A DNA stretch of 64,000 nt from Mesorhizobium japonicum MAFF 303099 (GCF_000009625.1 NC_002678.2:5116001-5180000), one strand, 5' to 3'. Counted from the first letter of the stretch, positions 1 through 9,570 are shown. The notes: generated by a model not told the origin, from the sequence alone. A program made the numbers and translations.

Positions 1-666
1 CCCATCGCGCCGAAAGCAAAATGTCCAATCAGACGACAAACTTTACCCGACATCCTCGTTGAGGCTTTGCGAGAGCGCATTCTTAGCGGCGAAATCCGGG
101 ACGGCGACTCCCTTGTGCAGGAAACTATCGCAAAAGAGTATGAGGTGAGCCGAGTGCCAGTTCGCGAGGCGCTCCGACAATTGGAGGCGCAAGGACTGGT
201 CTCCCGCAGAACGCATAAAGGCGCCGTCGCCATTTCAACGAAGCGCGAGACAGTCATCGAACTGCTAGATCTCAGGATCCTTTTAGAATGCGATATTCTA
301 TCGCATGCACTTTCACGTTATCAGGAAACAGACCTATTGGCCGCCGAGGATATTCTCGATGAACTTGATAAAAATTATCATGACAAAGACATGCCTAAAC
401 GCGGGGAGATGAATTGGAAATTCCATAAATGCCTATACCTTCCGTCTGGCCGCTCAGAAACATTGTCGATTGTTGAGAAAATACACCAACGCACCAGTCA
501 CCTCGTTCTGGTACCGCTTGTAGAATCTGGTCGAATTAATGCTTCCGTTGATGGGCATCGAGAGCTTCTACGTCTATGCACTGAGCGCAATTCCACCGCA
601 ATAGACTGTCTTAGACGTCATATATATAGTTTTATCAAGTCGTTGCCAGAAGAAGGATTTTTATAG
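1..666 (+). CDS. GntR-family transcriptional regulator, FCD subfamily (5' end uncertain)
   Basis: The product is a DNA-binding repressor or activator of the GntR/FadR type, usually controlling a nearby catabolic or transport operon in response to an organic acid. A winged helix is visible early (SRVPVREALRQLEAQGLV), followed by an all-helical FCD-like ligand domain. The frame is open from base 1 with no ATG. The first possible start is TTG at 67, but the reading upstream (LPDILVEALRERILSG) already looks like GntR sequence, so the gene probably begins outside the window or is frameshifted. An ATG at 21 opens a short frame that stops at 60, which fits a frameshift. The stop codon TAG ends exactly on the first base of the IS6 inverted repeat at 666, so a few C-terminal residues may have been replaced by the insertion. 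The target operator is unknown. Confidence 0.75.
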   Translation, partial: PIAPKAKCPIRRQTLPDILVEALRERILSGEIRDGDSLVQETIAKEYEVSRVPVREALRQLEAQGLVSRRTHKGAVAISTKRETVIELLDLRILLECDILSHALSRYQETDLLAAEDILDELDKNYHDKDMPKRGEMNWKFHKCLYLPSGRSETLSIVEKIHQRTSHLVLVPLVESGRINASVDGHRELLRLCTERNSTAIDCLRRHIYSFIKSLPEEGFL

Positions 667-1493
667 GTTCTGTTGCAAACTTTTTCGTTACGGGTTGTCT
701 GGCAAGTGACCTCCGACATTTTTTTAGGAGGTTTGTGATGTTCAGAGGCCGGCATTTCGACCGATCGGTCATCCTGGTGTGCGTTCGCTGGTATCTGGCA
801 TATGGACTGAGCCTGCGCGATTTGAAGGAGATGATGGCCGAGCGTGGCATTAGCGTTGATCATTCGACGATCCATCGCTGGGTTGTTCACTTCTCGCCCT
901 TGCTGCTGGAGCGCTTCAACCGGCGCAAGCGCGCAGCGACCGGCAAATGGCATGTTGATGAAACCTACATCAAGGTCCGAGGGCAGTGGATGTATCTCTA
1001 CCGCGCTATCGACAGCGTCGGCGACACGGTCGAATTCTATTTCAGCGAACATCGGGGTTTGCCGGCGGCCAAGCGTTTCTTCAGGAAAGCGCTGGAGCGC
1101 CATGGGCGTCCCGATCGTGTCGTCATCGATGGTAGCCAGACCAACCAGGAGGCGATCGTTTCCTGCGATACGACACATCGATTGCAGGATCGCTGCAGGC
1201 GCCGACCGAAGCCGATCCGAATCCGCCAAAGCCAATACTTGAACAACCGGATCGAGCAGGACCATCGGCGGATCAAGCGCCGTGTTCGGCCGATGCTCGG
1301 CTTCAAATCTCCCGCAGCCGCAAGCATCATCCTCGACGGCATCGAAATGCTTCACATGATGCGCAAACGACAGGCGAGGTTCGCCTTCAACCCAAATCCG
1401 TCATTGGCCGAGCAGTTCGATATCCTCGCCGCCGCATAAGCACCGCCCGCCATCTCTTCTTGCTTCAGTTCAACAAAAATTTGCAACAGAACC
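666..1493 (+). mobile_element. IS6-family insertion sequence, intact, 828 bp
   Basis: Perfect 14-bp terminal inverted repeats bound the element: GGTTCTGTTGCAAA at 666-679 and its complement at 1480-1493. One transposase gene lies between them. The 8 bp outside each end differ (TTTTTATA and CCTGCTGC), so no target duplication is visible. This suggests a later deletion or recombination at one end, which is common for IS6-type elements. It separates the GntR gene on the left from a beheaded gene on the right. Confidence 0.85.
738..1439 (+). CDS. IS6-family transposase
   Basis: This DDE transposase performs replicative transposition of the surrounding element. It has an N-terminal helix-turn-helix (SLRDLKEMMAERGISVDHST) and catalytic acidic residues in HVDETY, VVIDGS and NNRIEQDH, in the order and spacing of the IS6 family. 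At 233 residues it has the family's usual length. The start is ATG 738 just behind a strong ribosome site (TAGGAGG); a GTG at 735 is also possible. The long opposite-strand frames over this gene are shadows. Confidence 0.9.
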   Translation: MFRGRHFDRSVILVCVRWYLAYGLSLRDLKEMMAERGISVDHSTIHRWVVHFSPLLLERFNRRKRAATGKWHVDETYIKVRGQWMYLYRAIDSVGDTVEFYFSEHRGLPAAKRFFRKALERHGRPDRVVIDGSQTNQEAIVSCDTTHRLQDRCRRRPKPIRIRQSQYLNNRIEQDHRRIKRRVRPMLGFKSPAAASIILDGIEMLHMMRKRQARFAFNPNPSLAEQFDILAAA

Positions 1494-1647
1494 CCTGCTG
1501 CTTCTCGATGATGATGTTCGGGAAAGCGCTCCAGCCTGTGGCCATGAGTGCCTTGGTCCACTTCTTCTCATTGGTGCGTAGCTTATCGACGTCTGCTTTG
1601 GCGGTTTCTGGCTGGGCCATCTCGGGCTTCCCTGTGGTGAACTGCAT
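1494..1647 (-). pseudogene. 5' remnant of a helix-turn-helix plasmid/phage-type gene cut by the IS6 element
   Basis: Reading leftwards from ATG 1647 gives about 50 residues ending at the IS boundary. The stretch KWTKALMATGWSAFPNIIIE resembles the N-terminus of a family of helix-turn-helix proteins common on rhizobial plasmids and prophages (pattern K-W-T..L-M..G-W....P..I-I-E-.Q). The rest of the gene is missing and the frame runs into the IS. Identification is from recall of the family pattern and is moderate. Positions 1648-1970 hold nothing else I can support. Confidence 0.4.
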
Positions 1648-1970
1648 CCAGATATGGTGGTTTCCCGTGATGACGCAAGGGCATCGGGGACGATTCTGGA
1701 TTCAGGGGGAGGGTGTTTCAAGGTTCATCCGGCCTATGTCCTTGGATTCAGGGGCCGGGGAACCGCGCTGCACCCAAAGAAGAGGACTTGATAATATGAG
1801 ATATCGATTAGACGAACCGTGCTATATGCAAGCGATAAGATAGGGCCCCCCGACCAGAGGTTCACCCGGGGGTGTTGACAAAGAGAGCGTCAATACCCAT
1901 ACTTTGCAGGTGAGCATCGCTCCGGGGTTGGCGCCAGGCGCCAGCCGACCATTTCAAAACGAAGGCCCGG

Positions 1971-2849
1971 CTAGTCCGGGTCTTTGTTTTTTATCCGTTC
2001 AAAACAGCTGTATTTGATGCCGCAGGATGCCAGGTCCTCGGGCGGCAGGTGCGCGTCGATGAGACGCTTGTGGTCCATCAGGGCCCTGTAGGGCCGGTAG
2101 GACGGGTCATAGCCGCCCTTGGCCATCGGATAGAGGTAGAGATCGGCGATCTGCAACATCGGCGTGGCTTTGGTTCTGCCGCGCGGCTCCCCGCGCACGA
2201 TGTCTTTGAACTCCTCAGCGGTTAATGACCCGTAGCTGGCGGAGTTGACGCCATCGAACGGCATCCCCTGCGTCTTCAGGATCCGCGTGTAGGCTATCAG
2301 GTCGCGGTCCTCGGCTTTGCCAGCCCTCTCGAAGAACACGCGCAGCTTGCGGTCCTGGCTGCGGGCATATTTGGCGGCGCGCTCGATCAGGATGCAGTAG
2401 GCGGTCTTGCACATGAACCAGAGCTGATCCTGATACCGGTCCCGGTAACGGGCAACGTAGCCCGGTCGGTCGATCACCGCGGCGATGCCGATCACGGGCA
2501 GCGCGAGAAGCATCCCCTGCAGATCGCCCAGGAATTCAAAAGCGGACTCCGGCTTCTTTAGCCAGCCGAAGTCGCCACGGCCGCCGCGGATGGCCCAGGA
2601 GTGGAGCGGGTAGGTGATGCCGTGCTTCTGGCAGAAGGCCTTGTGGCGGGCATAGAGCTCATCGACGTCTTCCTCGTTGATGAGGATGCCGCCGAGGGCG
2701 AAATAGTCCATTTCGTCCCGGCGCTTCTCTTTAGGCTCTCGGTCTGGCTCGCGGCTGCCGCTGTCATCGAGGTAGAGGTGGATTTCACGGTCTGTCACGG
2801 GCAGGCTTTCATTGTCCGTACAGCTTGGCGCAAAAACCGGAGGCTGCAT
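1971..2849 (-). CDS. DUF3800 domain protein
   Basis: This is a predicted metal-dependent RNase-H-fold protein of unknown role, common in mobile and defence-rich regions. The signature acidic motif IHLYLDDSGS lies near residue 25, and further conserved acidic and polar residues follow. Near the C-terminus TPMLQIADLYLYPMAKGG contains the Q-x-A-D of the family. The length of 292 residues is typical. It reads on the minus strand about 120 bp downstream of the broken DUF2130 gene, so the two may have been one transcript. Function is not predictable beyond the domain. Confidence 0.75.
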   Translation of the reverse strand: MQPPVFAPSCTDNESLPVTDREIHLYLDDSGSREPDREPKEKRRDEMDYFALGGILINEEDVDELYARHKAFCQKHGITYPLHSWAIRGGRGDFGWLKKPESAFEFLGDLQGMLLALPVIGIAAVIDRPGYVARYRDRYQDQLWFMCKTAYCILIERAAKYARSQDRKLRVFFERAGKAEDRDLIAYTRILKTQGMPFDGVNSASYGSLTAEEFKDIVRGEPRGRTKATPMLQIADLYLYPMAKGGYDPSYRPYRALMDHKRLIDAHLPPEDLASCGIKYSCFERIKNKDPD

Positions 2850-2969
2850 AGCACACTGATGACCCGTCCGGGCCAGGGATCAGTGCGGCGGCTTCTTGGC
2901 GTTGCGATCCGCTTTCAAAGAGCAGCTTGCCCTCGTCTCACACCCGACCCCAGCCCAGATTCGCCTTTC

Positions 2970-4265
2970 TCAATCGGGGATGGACGCGGACGCTTCGATA
3001 GCCAACACCTCCAGGCCCGCGATCTCCTGCATCACCTTGCCCGCAATGCCCTGCAGATCGCCGTACATTCCGACGGTTGACTCGATGACACCCTGGATCT
3101 GAGCCTCCCGCTTGGCCCACAGGCGGATTGTGGTTTTCCGTTCCTTAGCAAGGTCGTCCTGCATATCGGAGAACTTCTCGACGATCGCCTCGACCCGGTG
3201 GCGAAACCTGGGGCCAGTCAGATAGCCGTAGACCTGCTCCATCTTGGTGGCTTGGCCGTCCTGGGCGATGCGGGAGTTGGCGAGCTCGACGAGGGACTGC
3301 CGGAGCATGATCGCGATCGGAATCGCGCACTTGGGATGGGCGATGTAGACGCCATCGACCAGATCGAACGTTTCGACCCCCGCAGGCAGCGCCTCGGAGA
3401 TCATCAACGCAATGTCAGCCTTGGCGGCACGCTGGTCCGCCCGTAGCTTTCCGAGCCAGCCCGCGCTCCAGTTCCTGGTGCGTTTGGATTCCCATAGGAT
3501 CGCGCCGCACGGCTGGCCGGCCGGTCCCACCACGCGTTGCAGCACGTCACCACCGAACTCACCCTTGGCGACCGGTTCGATGATGTCCATCGGGAAGCGG
3601 CTGGCGATCAGCGACTCCAACTCGAGCTCAAGGACTTCGCCCTGAAGCTGCTGAGATCCTTGCTCGGCGCGGCGCTTCAGCTCCTCGATCTGGCGCTGCA
3701 TGCCGGCGATCTGTTCTTCTTTCTCGGCTACCTTCATCTTGAGGCCGTCTTCGGCGTCGGTCCTGGCCTTGATGCGGACGGCGTCCAACCCTTCCTAGAT
3801 CCTCTTTTCGATGGTCAGCGCCATTTCCCGCTTTTCATCGTCGAGCGCCCGCTGCTGCTTCATAAATTCGGCCTGCTGCAACTGCGCCGCAGCGAGCTTT
3901 TCGTCCCGTGCCCTCAGCGTCGCCTCCAACTCGCCCAGCTTCCGGTCCTTGTCCTCCAGGTCGGTGGAGACCAGAATTTTTGCCTTGCGGGCCTCTTCAA
4001 CGGCTATCCCGGCACGCTCGAGCTTGAGTTTTTCGGCGACCTGCCTGTCGATGTCCTCCCGGGCGGCGTCGATGGCCGCCTGCTTGCGTTGGAGCTCCTC
4101 CTCCCGGGCCGTCATGGCGGCGTTGCTCTGCGCCAGTCGCCGTTCGTATTCCTCGCGCGTAGCCGCAATCAGCGGCGCCGCGAGCGACTCGTTGAGCTTG
4201 ATGTCGGTCTTGCAGCTCGGGCAACTGATTGTCGGCTCATTGAGAGTCCTGGGCTGGACAGTCAT
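2970..4265 (-). pseudogene. DUF2130 protein interrupted by an in-frame amber codon
   Basis: DUF2130 proteins carry a long coiled coil and a C-terminal nuclease-like domain of unsettled function. Here the N-terminal half (4265 down to 3798) has a CxxC pair (SCPSCKTDI), probably a metal knuckle, and a long charged coiled coil. A TAG at 3797-3795 stops it. The same frame then continues without interruption (EGLDAVRIKARTDAEDG) to 2970, giving the conserved C-terminal domain with GGDVLQRV and AILWESKRTRNWSAGWLGKL. Because both halves share one frame, a single base change (for example CAG to TAG) would explain the break. A restart at TTG 3788 is possible. I call it a pseudogene, with readthrough not excluded. 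Confidence 0.7.
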
Positions 4266-4456
4266 CAGGCAGATCCTCGCGAGGGAACGTGGTGCAAAAG
4301 AACGCCTCGAAGTATACAGGATTGGAAGGCGACCGGATAGAACAAAGAGTGAACTTACCAGTTATCCCCCGGAGAGGTCGCTTGCCGGTGCCGCATCGGC
4401 CATTGGCCGTGTTCGTTGCGATCGGGAGGATCTAGGAACCGGACAGGGAGCTAGCG

Positions 4457-5077
4457 ATGAATCAATCTCCAAGCATTCTGCGGAAGACCAGAAAAGGCGA
4501 GTACATGGCTTTCGCTGACTTGGCAGCCGAGAAGACGCAGGGCGTTGACTACGATTTCCTGGTTCTGGATCGAGCTTCGGCCGTGGCAATTGTCGCGCCG
4601 CATGGCGGCTGGATTGAGCATGGCACGTCTGAATTGGCCACCGCCGTCGCGGGAGATGATTTCTCGCTCTACCTGTTTGAGGGGCTCAAGCCGAAACGAC
4701 CGCATTCCGAACTGCATATACCGTCCGAGTATTTCGACGAAAATCGATGCGTCGACCTGGTCAGCAGGGCCCGGATTGTAATCGGCATGCATGGCCGTGC
4801 CGACGGCGACGACCCGGAAACGATCTGGCTCGGAGGCCTAGGCAAGGAGTTGCGCGACGCGATCGCGGCGGCACTGGAGGCAGCTGGCTTCAAAGCCATC
4901 ACCTCGGGCCACCGGCTGCCTGGCGAACACAAGAACAACATTTGCAATCGCGGAATCAACCAGGCCGGTGTGCAGCTTGAGCCATGCCGTTGGTCAAATC
5001 GTTGTCTGTCGGCAACGGAGACACATTCTACATCCGCCACAACAGCGATAATTTCACGATTATCGATTGCTGCCTGA
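4457..5077 (+). CDS. Poly-gamma-glutamate hydrolase family protein (3' end altered)
   Basis: The family includes phage PghP, a zinc peptidase that degrades poly-gamma-glutamate capsules. Visible conserved blocks are VAPHGGWIEHGTSELA, SLYLFEGLK, ELHIPSEYFD, VIGMHGRA (metal histidine) and NICNRGINQAGVQLE. After GVQLE the protein leaves the family pattern, and the last ~40 residues read through the start of the next gene, overlapping it by 94 bp. The natural C-terminus therefore seems to have been lost in a deletion that joined the two genes. The start may be ATG 4457 or ATG 4505 (MAFADLAAEKTQ), the latter matching the usual family start better. No signal peptide is seen. Confidence 0.7.
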   Translation: MNQSPSILRKTRKGEYMAFADLAAEKTQGVDYDFLVLDRASAVAIVAPHGGWIEHGTSELATAVAGDDFSLYLFEGLKPKRPHSELHIPSEYFDENRCVDLVSRARIVIGMHGRADGDDPETIWLGGLGKELRDAIAAALEAAGFKAITSGHRLPGEHKNNICNRGINQAGVQLEPCRWSNRCLSATETHSTSATTAIISRLSIAA

Positions 5078-5889
5078 ATGACGACCAGAAGGAGGCGATC
5101 GTCGAAGAACTCAAGGAAGCGTCTGCCGAAAAAGGCATCACGCGATTCATTTCGACCCACCCCGATCAGGACCACATCCTCGGCCTGGAGTACCTGGATG
5201 AGAAGCTCGGTATCGTCAACTTCTATTGCGTGGCCAACAGCGCTACCAAGGACAGTCCTACCACGTCTTTTGAGCACTACTGCAAGCTGAGAGACTCAAG
5301 CTCGGCCTACCATGTCTATAAAGGGTGCAAGCGCAAATGGATGAACCAGAGCAGTGATGAGCGCGGCGCGGCTGGGATCAGTATCCTGTGGCCGAATGTT
5401 TCTAATGAAGCTTACAAGGCTGCCCTGAAGGACGCGGCGGACGGGCTGGCCTTCAACAATATGTCGCTGGTCGCCCGTTATTCAATCGAAGATGGCGCCA
5501 CATTCATGTGGATCGGAGATCTCCACACCAAGTTCATGCAGGAGATCTTCGACGATATTGAGCTCACGAAGACGACGGTCGTGTTTGCGCCCCACCACGG
5601 GCGCGACAGCGGCAAGATCCCGAATTCCTGGTTGGAGAGGCTGGACCCGCAGATCATCGTCATCGGCGAAGCGCCCTCCCGCCATCTAAACTACTATACC
5701 GGCTATAAAATCGTGACACAGAACGATGCCGGTGACATCACCATGGACTGTATTGGCGACAAGGTTCATTTCTACGTCTCAAACAAAAACTATAGTCGTG
5801 AGGACGTCCTCGATGACGAGGGAATGACGACCTATCCCAACTACGTCGGCTCGATAACCGTCGAGACCGAATACACCTTGGATGGTTAG
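4984..5889 (+). CDS. MBL-fold metallo-hydrolase, ComEC/Rec2-like
   Basis: This is a metallo-beta-lactamase-fold hydrolase of a cytoplasmic family related to the soluble domain of ComEC. The metal motif is THPDQDH (His59, Asp61, Asp63, His64), followed later by a histidine-rich FAPHHGRDSG and a GEAPSRHLNYY block. The 301-residue length fits a stand-alone enzyme without membrane segments. The start ATG 4984 lies inside the altered 3' end of the hydrolase gene. The next gene begins 22 bp after its stop, so the genes are probably co-transcribed. The substrate is unknown; nucleic acid or cyclic nucleotides are family possibilities. Confidence 0.75.
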   Translation: MPLVKSLSVGNGDTFYIRHNSDNFTIIDCCLNDDQKEAIVEELKEASAEKGITRFISTHPDQDHILGLEYLDEKLGIVNFYCVANSATKDSPTTSFEHYCKLRDSSSAYHVYKGCKRKWMNQSSDERGAAGISILWPNVSNEAYKAALKDAADGLAFNNMSLVARYSIEDGATFMWIGDLHTKFMQEIFDDIELTKTTVVFAPHHGRDSGKIPNSWLERLDPQIIVIGEAPSRHLNYYTGYKIVTQNDAGDITMDCIGDKVHFYVSNKNYSREDVLDDEGMTTYPNYVGSITVETEYTLDG

Positions 5890-5911
5890 GCACATCAAAC
5901 GGAGGACACCC

Positions 5912-6748
5912 ATGAAATCTTTGGTGCTGGGGATCTTGCTCACCGGCGCGGCTTGCAGCCAAGCATTTGCATGGGGTCCGGAAGGGCATTCGATCGTGGC
6001 AGAAATCGCCCAACGGCGTCTTTCCTCCACAGCGCTGATGGAAGTCAAGCGCATCCTGGGCGGAGAAGTGGCGATGGCATCTGTCGCGAGCTGGGCGGAT
6101 GACGTCCGTTATGCAATCCATCCGGAAAGCTACAATTGGCACTTCGTCGACATTCCTCTGGCCGACAGCAAATACGACCCTGTGTCCCAATGCGCCGCGA
6201 ATGTGCAAGGTGATTGCGCCATCGCTGAGATCGATCGCGCCGAGCATGAAATTACCTGCGCAACAGACCCTTTGCAGCGCAGGGATAGCCTGCGCTACCT
6301 CATTCACATCGTGGGAGATCTCCACCAACCGTTCCACACCGTGGCTGACAACACCGGCGAGAACGCGCTCGCAGTCACCGTGAAGTTCGGTGGGTTGATC
6401 AAAAGTCCGCCTAAGACCCCTGCCGACAACCTTCATGCGGTGTGGGACAGCACAATCATCAAACAAACCACCTATGCCTGGGGATCCTATGTGGATCGCC
6501 TAGAAACTGACTGGCTGCTCAAGCATCCCGAGGCCTCTGAGACGCTCGACCCGGTAGCCTGGGCGCTAGAAGCCCACACCTTGGCGCAAGAGATGGCCGC
6601 CGGCATCACTAACGGCGCAAATCTCGACAACGACTATTACGCAAAAGCTTTGCCCGTCGTGGATGAGCAGCTCGGCCGCGCGGGTTTAAGGCTTGCTGCG
6701 GTTCTGAACCGCTGGTTGGCCACAGCTCCCGCATGCTCCCTGCCTTAA
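5912..6748 (+). CDS. S1/P1 nuclease, secreted
   Basis: This zinc-dependent single-strand nuclease/3'-nucleotidase acts outside the cytoplasm. A clear signal peptide (MKSLVLGILLTGAACSQAFA) leaves Trp21 as the mature N-terminus, which is itself a zinc ligand in this family. Further ligands are in WGPEGH, SWADDVR, NWHFVD, HIVGDLHQPFH and NLHAVWD. The length of 278 residues is usual. The start ATG 5912 follows GGAGG; an upstream in-frame start at 5882 would spoil the signal peptide. It sits directly downstream of the MBL-fold gene. Confidence 0.9.
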   Translation: MKSLVLGILLTGAACSQAFAWGPEGHSIVAEIAQRRLSSTALMEVKRILGGEVAMASVASWADDVRYAIHPESYNWHFVDIPLADSKYDPVSQCAANVQGDCAIAEIDRAEHEITCATDPLQRRDSLRYLIHIVGDLHQPFHTVADNTGENALAVTVKFGGLIKSPPKTPADNLHAVWDSTIIKQTTYAWGSYVDRLETDWLLKHPEASETLDPVAWALEAHTLAQEMAAGITNGANLDNDYYAKALPVVDEQLGRAGLRLAAVLNRWLATAPACSLP

Positions 6749-6820
6749 AGCCGTTCTGGCGCCTACGCGCGCTCGTGATTTCGTGCCTCCCTGCCTGTCC
6801 GGTTCAATGAGGAACGTTCC

Positions 6821-8650
6821 ATGAAAGCTCTGGCATTCTCCAATAACGACATTGCCCTCGTCGCGTGGACCTATGATCGCCATCTCGACGGCTGCCTAGG
6901 GTTTGCGATATTCCGGCAGGACCTGACTGCTGGTACGGAACAAGCGCTACCGGCGATGGCACGCTTCGCCGGGTTCGAGGATCAGAAGGACGCGACAACC
7001 GAAGACGCCCCGATCCAGAAATTCTGGTGGAAAGACCTCTATGTCCGGCGAGGTTCTCAGGTGCGCTATCGAATAGTGCCGATGGGTGGAACACCTGGCC
7101 AATTGCAGCCGCTAAAAGACGCCGAACCGCTTTTGTCCAATTCGGTGGCCGTCACCGCGGATAGGGGCATTTTCGAAGCCTATTTCAACCGCGGGATTGT
7201 GGCGACGCAGGCCGTGACACGGGCCCTTGGTGACAAAGCGAACGGAAACCTTTTGCTCAAGCGCGTCGCCGATCCCCACGACTCGGTCAGAATCGCGCTC
7301 GAGGGAGAGTTGTTCAAGGGAGTCACGTCTCTGCTAGACCAGGCTGACCGGACGGCTGGCGCCGAAATCTTCAGCGCACTTTATGAACTCAACGATCCGC
7401 GGGGCCTCGAAGTTCGCCTCCAGGCCCATGACCATGGCGATCCTAAGATTCGAAATGTCGTGCTTGGAAACGAGCGTGGCAAAAAGAATGGCGTAGAGGT
7501 CGACGATGCGGATTCCGACAATCGTCACAACCTCCATGCCGCCGGCGTGAATGTGACGGACCGCATTTTGCCCGATGGCAGCATTCCTCACAACAAGTTC
7601 ATGGTGTTGGAGGAAAACGGCAAACCAACGAAGGTGCTGACTGGCTCCACCAATTGGACGAGCACCGGGCTTGCCACGCAGACCAACAATACATTGATCA
7701 TCAAATCGCCACTGGTCGCTGCCCGCTACAAAGAGTATTGGACCTCGGTTAAGCATTTCAGTGAACTGGGTGCTGATGCCCCAAAGAAGCTGCAGGATCC
7801 GGCGTTTCGGCAAGCCAACCGCGAGGCCAATGCCAAGGCGATCGCCAACCCCATGACTCTTGAAGACGGCAGCGCTCACATAGAGGTGCTGTTTTCTCCC
7901 AACACCGAGGATTTGCTGCAAACTCCTCCTAAAGAAATTCCCAATGACATGGCTCGGCTCTACGAGCTGGTCGGCGCGGCGAAACATGCCGTGCTCTTCT
8001 TGGCGTTCGATCCGGGGAACAACTCCATCCTCGATGCTGCCGGCAACGCGCTTCGGAACAACCCAAACCTGTTCGTGCGAGGCGCCCTGACAAGCACGGT
8101 GCGGGCCGCAAACTTCGCTGAGGCCTTGCATGCAGGCTCAGGTGACGAACAGCCTGGAAAAGCCGGTTTCAACGTCGGGGTGATTGGCGAGGACGGCGGC
8201 GTAAAGAAAGCCAAGGGCAAGGTGGGAGCTGCGCCTGATTACCGCGCGATCCCTGCTGATGCGATCGATGATGCCTTCGGCCGGTGGGAGAAGGAAATCT
8301 ATAAGGTTGGGTTCGCCATCATTCACAACAAAGTCGTGGTCATTGACCCATTTAGCGACGAGTGCGTGGTTATCACCGGTTCGCACAATCTGGGCTATCG
8401 CGCCTCCCATAACAACGACGAGAACATGGTGATCGTGCATGGTCATCGTCCCTTGGCCGAGGCCTATGCCTGCCATGTGCTCGACCTCTACGACCACTAT
8501 GCCTACCGCTATTGGCTGAAGAAATACCCGGACACGTTCGGCAAGCCCCTCAGCGAGAAAGACGACTGGCAGGAGCGCTACATCAAGGATTCTGAAGAAA
8601 AGTCGCCTGAGTTGAGGTTCTGGCTGGCCGCAACGGCGAGTGCCGGCTAG
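6821..8650 (+). CDS. Phospholipase D-like protein with two HKD motifs
   Basis: The protein belongs to the PLD superfamily (phosphodiesterases, nucleases, transphosphatidylases). Two catalytic HxK motifs are present: HNKFMVLEENG at about residue 257, followed by GSTNWTS, and HNKVVVIDP at about residue 502, followed by GSHNLGYRAS. Both are on one chain, so a monomeric active site is expected. There is no signal peptide or obvious membrane helix. It is 609 residues and begins 72 bp after the S1/P1 nuclease gene. The neighbours are all hydrolases acting on polymers or phosphodiesters, but substrate and pathway cannot be read from sequence. Confidence 0.8.
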   Translation: MKALAFSNNDIALVAWTYDRHLDGCLGFAIFRQDLTAGTEQALPAMARFAGFEDQKDATTEDAPIQKFWWKDLYVRRGSQVRYRIVPMGGTPGQLQPLKDAEPLLSNSVAVTADRGIFEAYFNRGIVATQAVTRALGDKANGNLLLKRVADPHDSVRIALEGELFKGVTSLLDQADRTAGAEIFSALYELNDPRGLEVRLQAHDHGDPKIRNVVLGNERGKKNGVEVDDADSDNRHNLHAAGVNVTDRILPDGSIPHNKFMVLEENGKPTKVLTGSTNWTSTGLATQTNNTLIIKSPLVAARYKEYWTSVKHFSELGADAPKKLQDPAFRQANREANAKAIANPMTLEDGSAHIEVLFSPNTEDLLQTPPKEIPNDMARLYELVGAAKHAVLFLAFDPGNNSILDAAGNALRNNPNLFVRGALTSTVRAANFAEALHAGSGDEQPGKAGFNVGVIGEDGGVKKAKGKVGAAPDYRAIPADAIDDAFGRWEKEIYKVGFAIIHNKVVVIDPFSDECVVITGSHNLGYRASHNNDENMVIVHGHRPLAEAYACHVLDLYDHYAYRYWLKKYPDTFGKPLSEKDDWQERYIKDSEEKSPELRFWLAATASAG

Positions 8651-8934
8651 GCCGGACTTGCGCTCGAATTTTGTCGACCACGGTGCCCTCTTTCGAAGCC
8701 AGGCCTGCGTGACGGACGCACACACCCGCCATCCGCATTCTCGCCTTTGGGCCGATTGCACGACGGCGCCGCAGACGCTGTCCGCTCGATACAAAGAATC
8801 TACCGCCTTTTGGTCGACCCGTGATGAGCCTCAGCGTACGGCGTGGTCGTTTTCATCGGGTGCGATGGGGAGCCGGCTGATCCGGCGATCGTTCACGCCT
8901 TTTATGCCGATGTTCCAACCTCAGCCGATGCCGT

Positions 8935-9449
8935 TTGGGGGCAATGGCGAAGGTTGATGACGCGATCTGGAGACAACTGCCGCGGCGCATTGACGAGGTC
9001 GCGTTGTTCTCGGACGGTATCGAGAACCTGGTGTTGCACCAGGCTTGCCGCCTTGACATTGCGACGGCTTTGCACCGACACGTCGAGAACAAACCCGTCC
9101 TGATCAACGGCGCGCCAAAGCCAGTGTTTCTTTCCACCGATGGTGATGGCAACTTCATCGAGATGCCATGTGTCGCCGAGCTTGCCGGCCGATCACTTCC
9201 GGATATCATTTGGCAAAGTGTCTGCCAAATTTTTCAGCCCAAAGTCGCACGGTCTGGCGAGAGACGATGACGCCACGAGCTGCCGGCATATCCTCGACCA
9301 TCCGCAGGCTGAGCGGAAACCGGAAATAGAGCCAAACGGCACGGGCAATCACCTGCGCCGGAAATCGGTGGCGACGATAATCACGGGAAAATCTGGTCAT
9401 GCCGCCAGATCCCACATTTTGATCGATGCCCGGTTAACGTTACGGTGCC
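8935..9449 (-). pseudogene. Degenerate IS6-family transposase remnant
   Basis: The minus strand from 9415 encodes the N-terminus of an IS6-family transposase (HRFPAQVIARAVWLYFRFPL, SRQTVRLWAEKFGRHFAK). Its central part (AITIGGKKHWLWRAVDQDGF) then continues in other frames with stops. The C-terminal catalytic part is missing. The outer end TTACGGTGCC at 9440-9449 matches the terminal repeat of the two intact copies at 53324 and 59576. Only one base separates this end from the tts box at 9451. Positions 8651-8934 contain nothing I can support. Confidence 0.7.
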
Positions 9450-9450
9450 C

Positions 9451-9480
9451 GTCAGCTTGTCGTAAGCCAACCCGCCTAGC
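9451..9480 (+). promoter_or_regulatory. tts box
   Basis: GTCAGCTTGTCGTAAGCC followed by CCGCCTA fits the rhizobial tts-box pattern (GTCAGcTTgTCGaaAGc...CCncCTA) to which TtsI binds. It points toward the acylation-signal remnant at 9571 and the NopD-like gene at 9774. Confidence 0.8.
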
Positions 9481-9570
9481 ATGGGTCATCCAGATGACAC
9501 TGAAGGTTAAGCGCCCGTCTCGCGTATCCCGTCCCTTGGCGATCAGAAACTCCACTACAGGTGAACGGCT

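Noticed and set aside
1460..1843. Plus-strand ORF of 127 residues
   Set aside because: It crosses the IS6 right end into the antisense of the helix-turn-helix remnant; no coding evidence.
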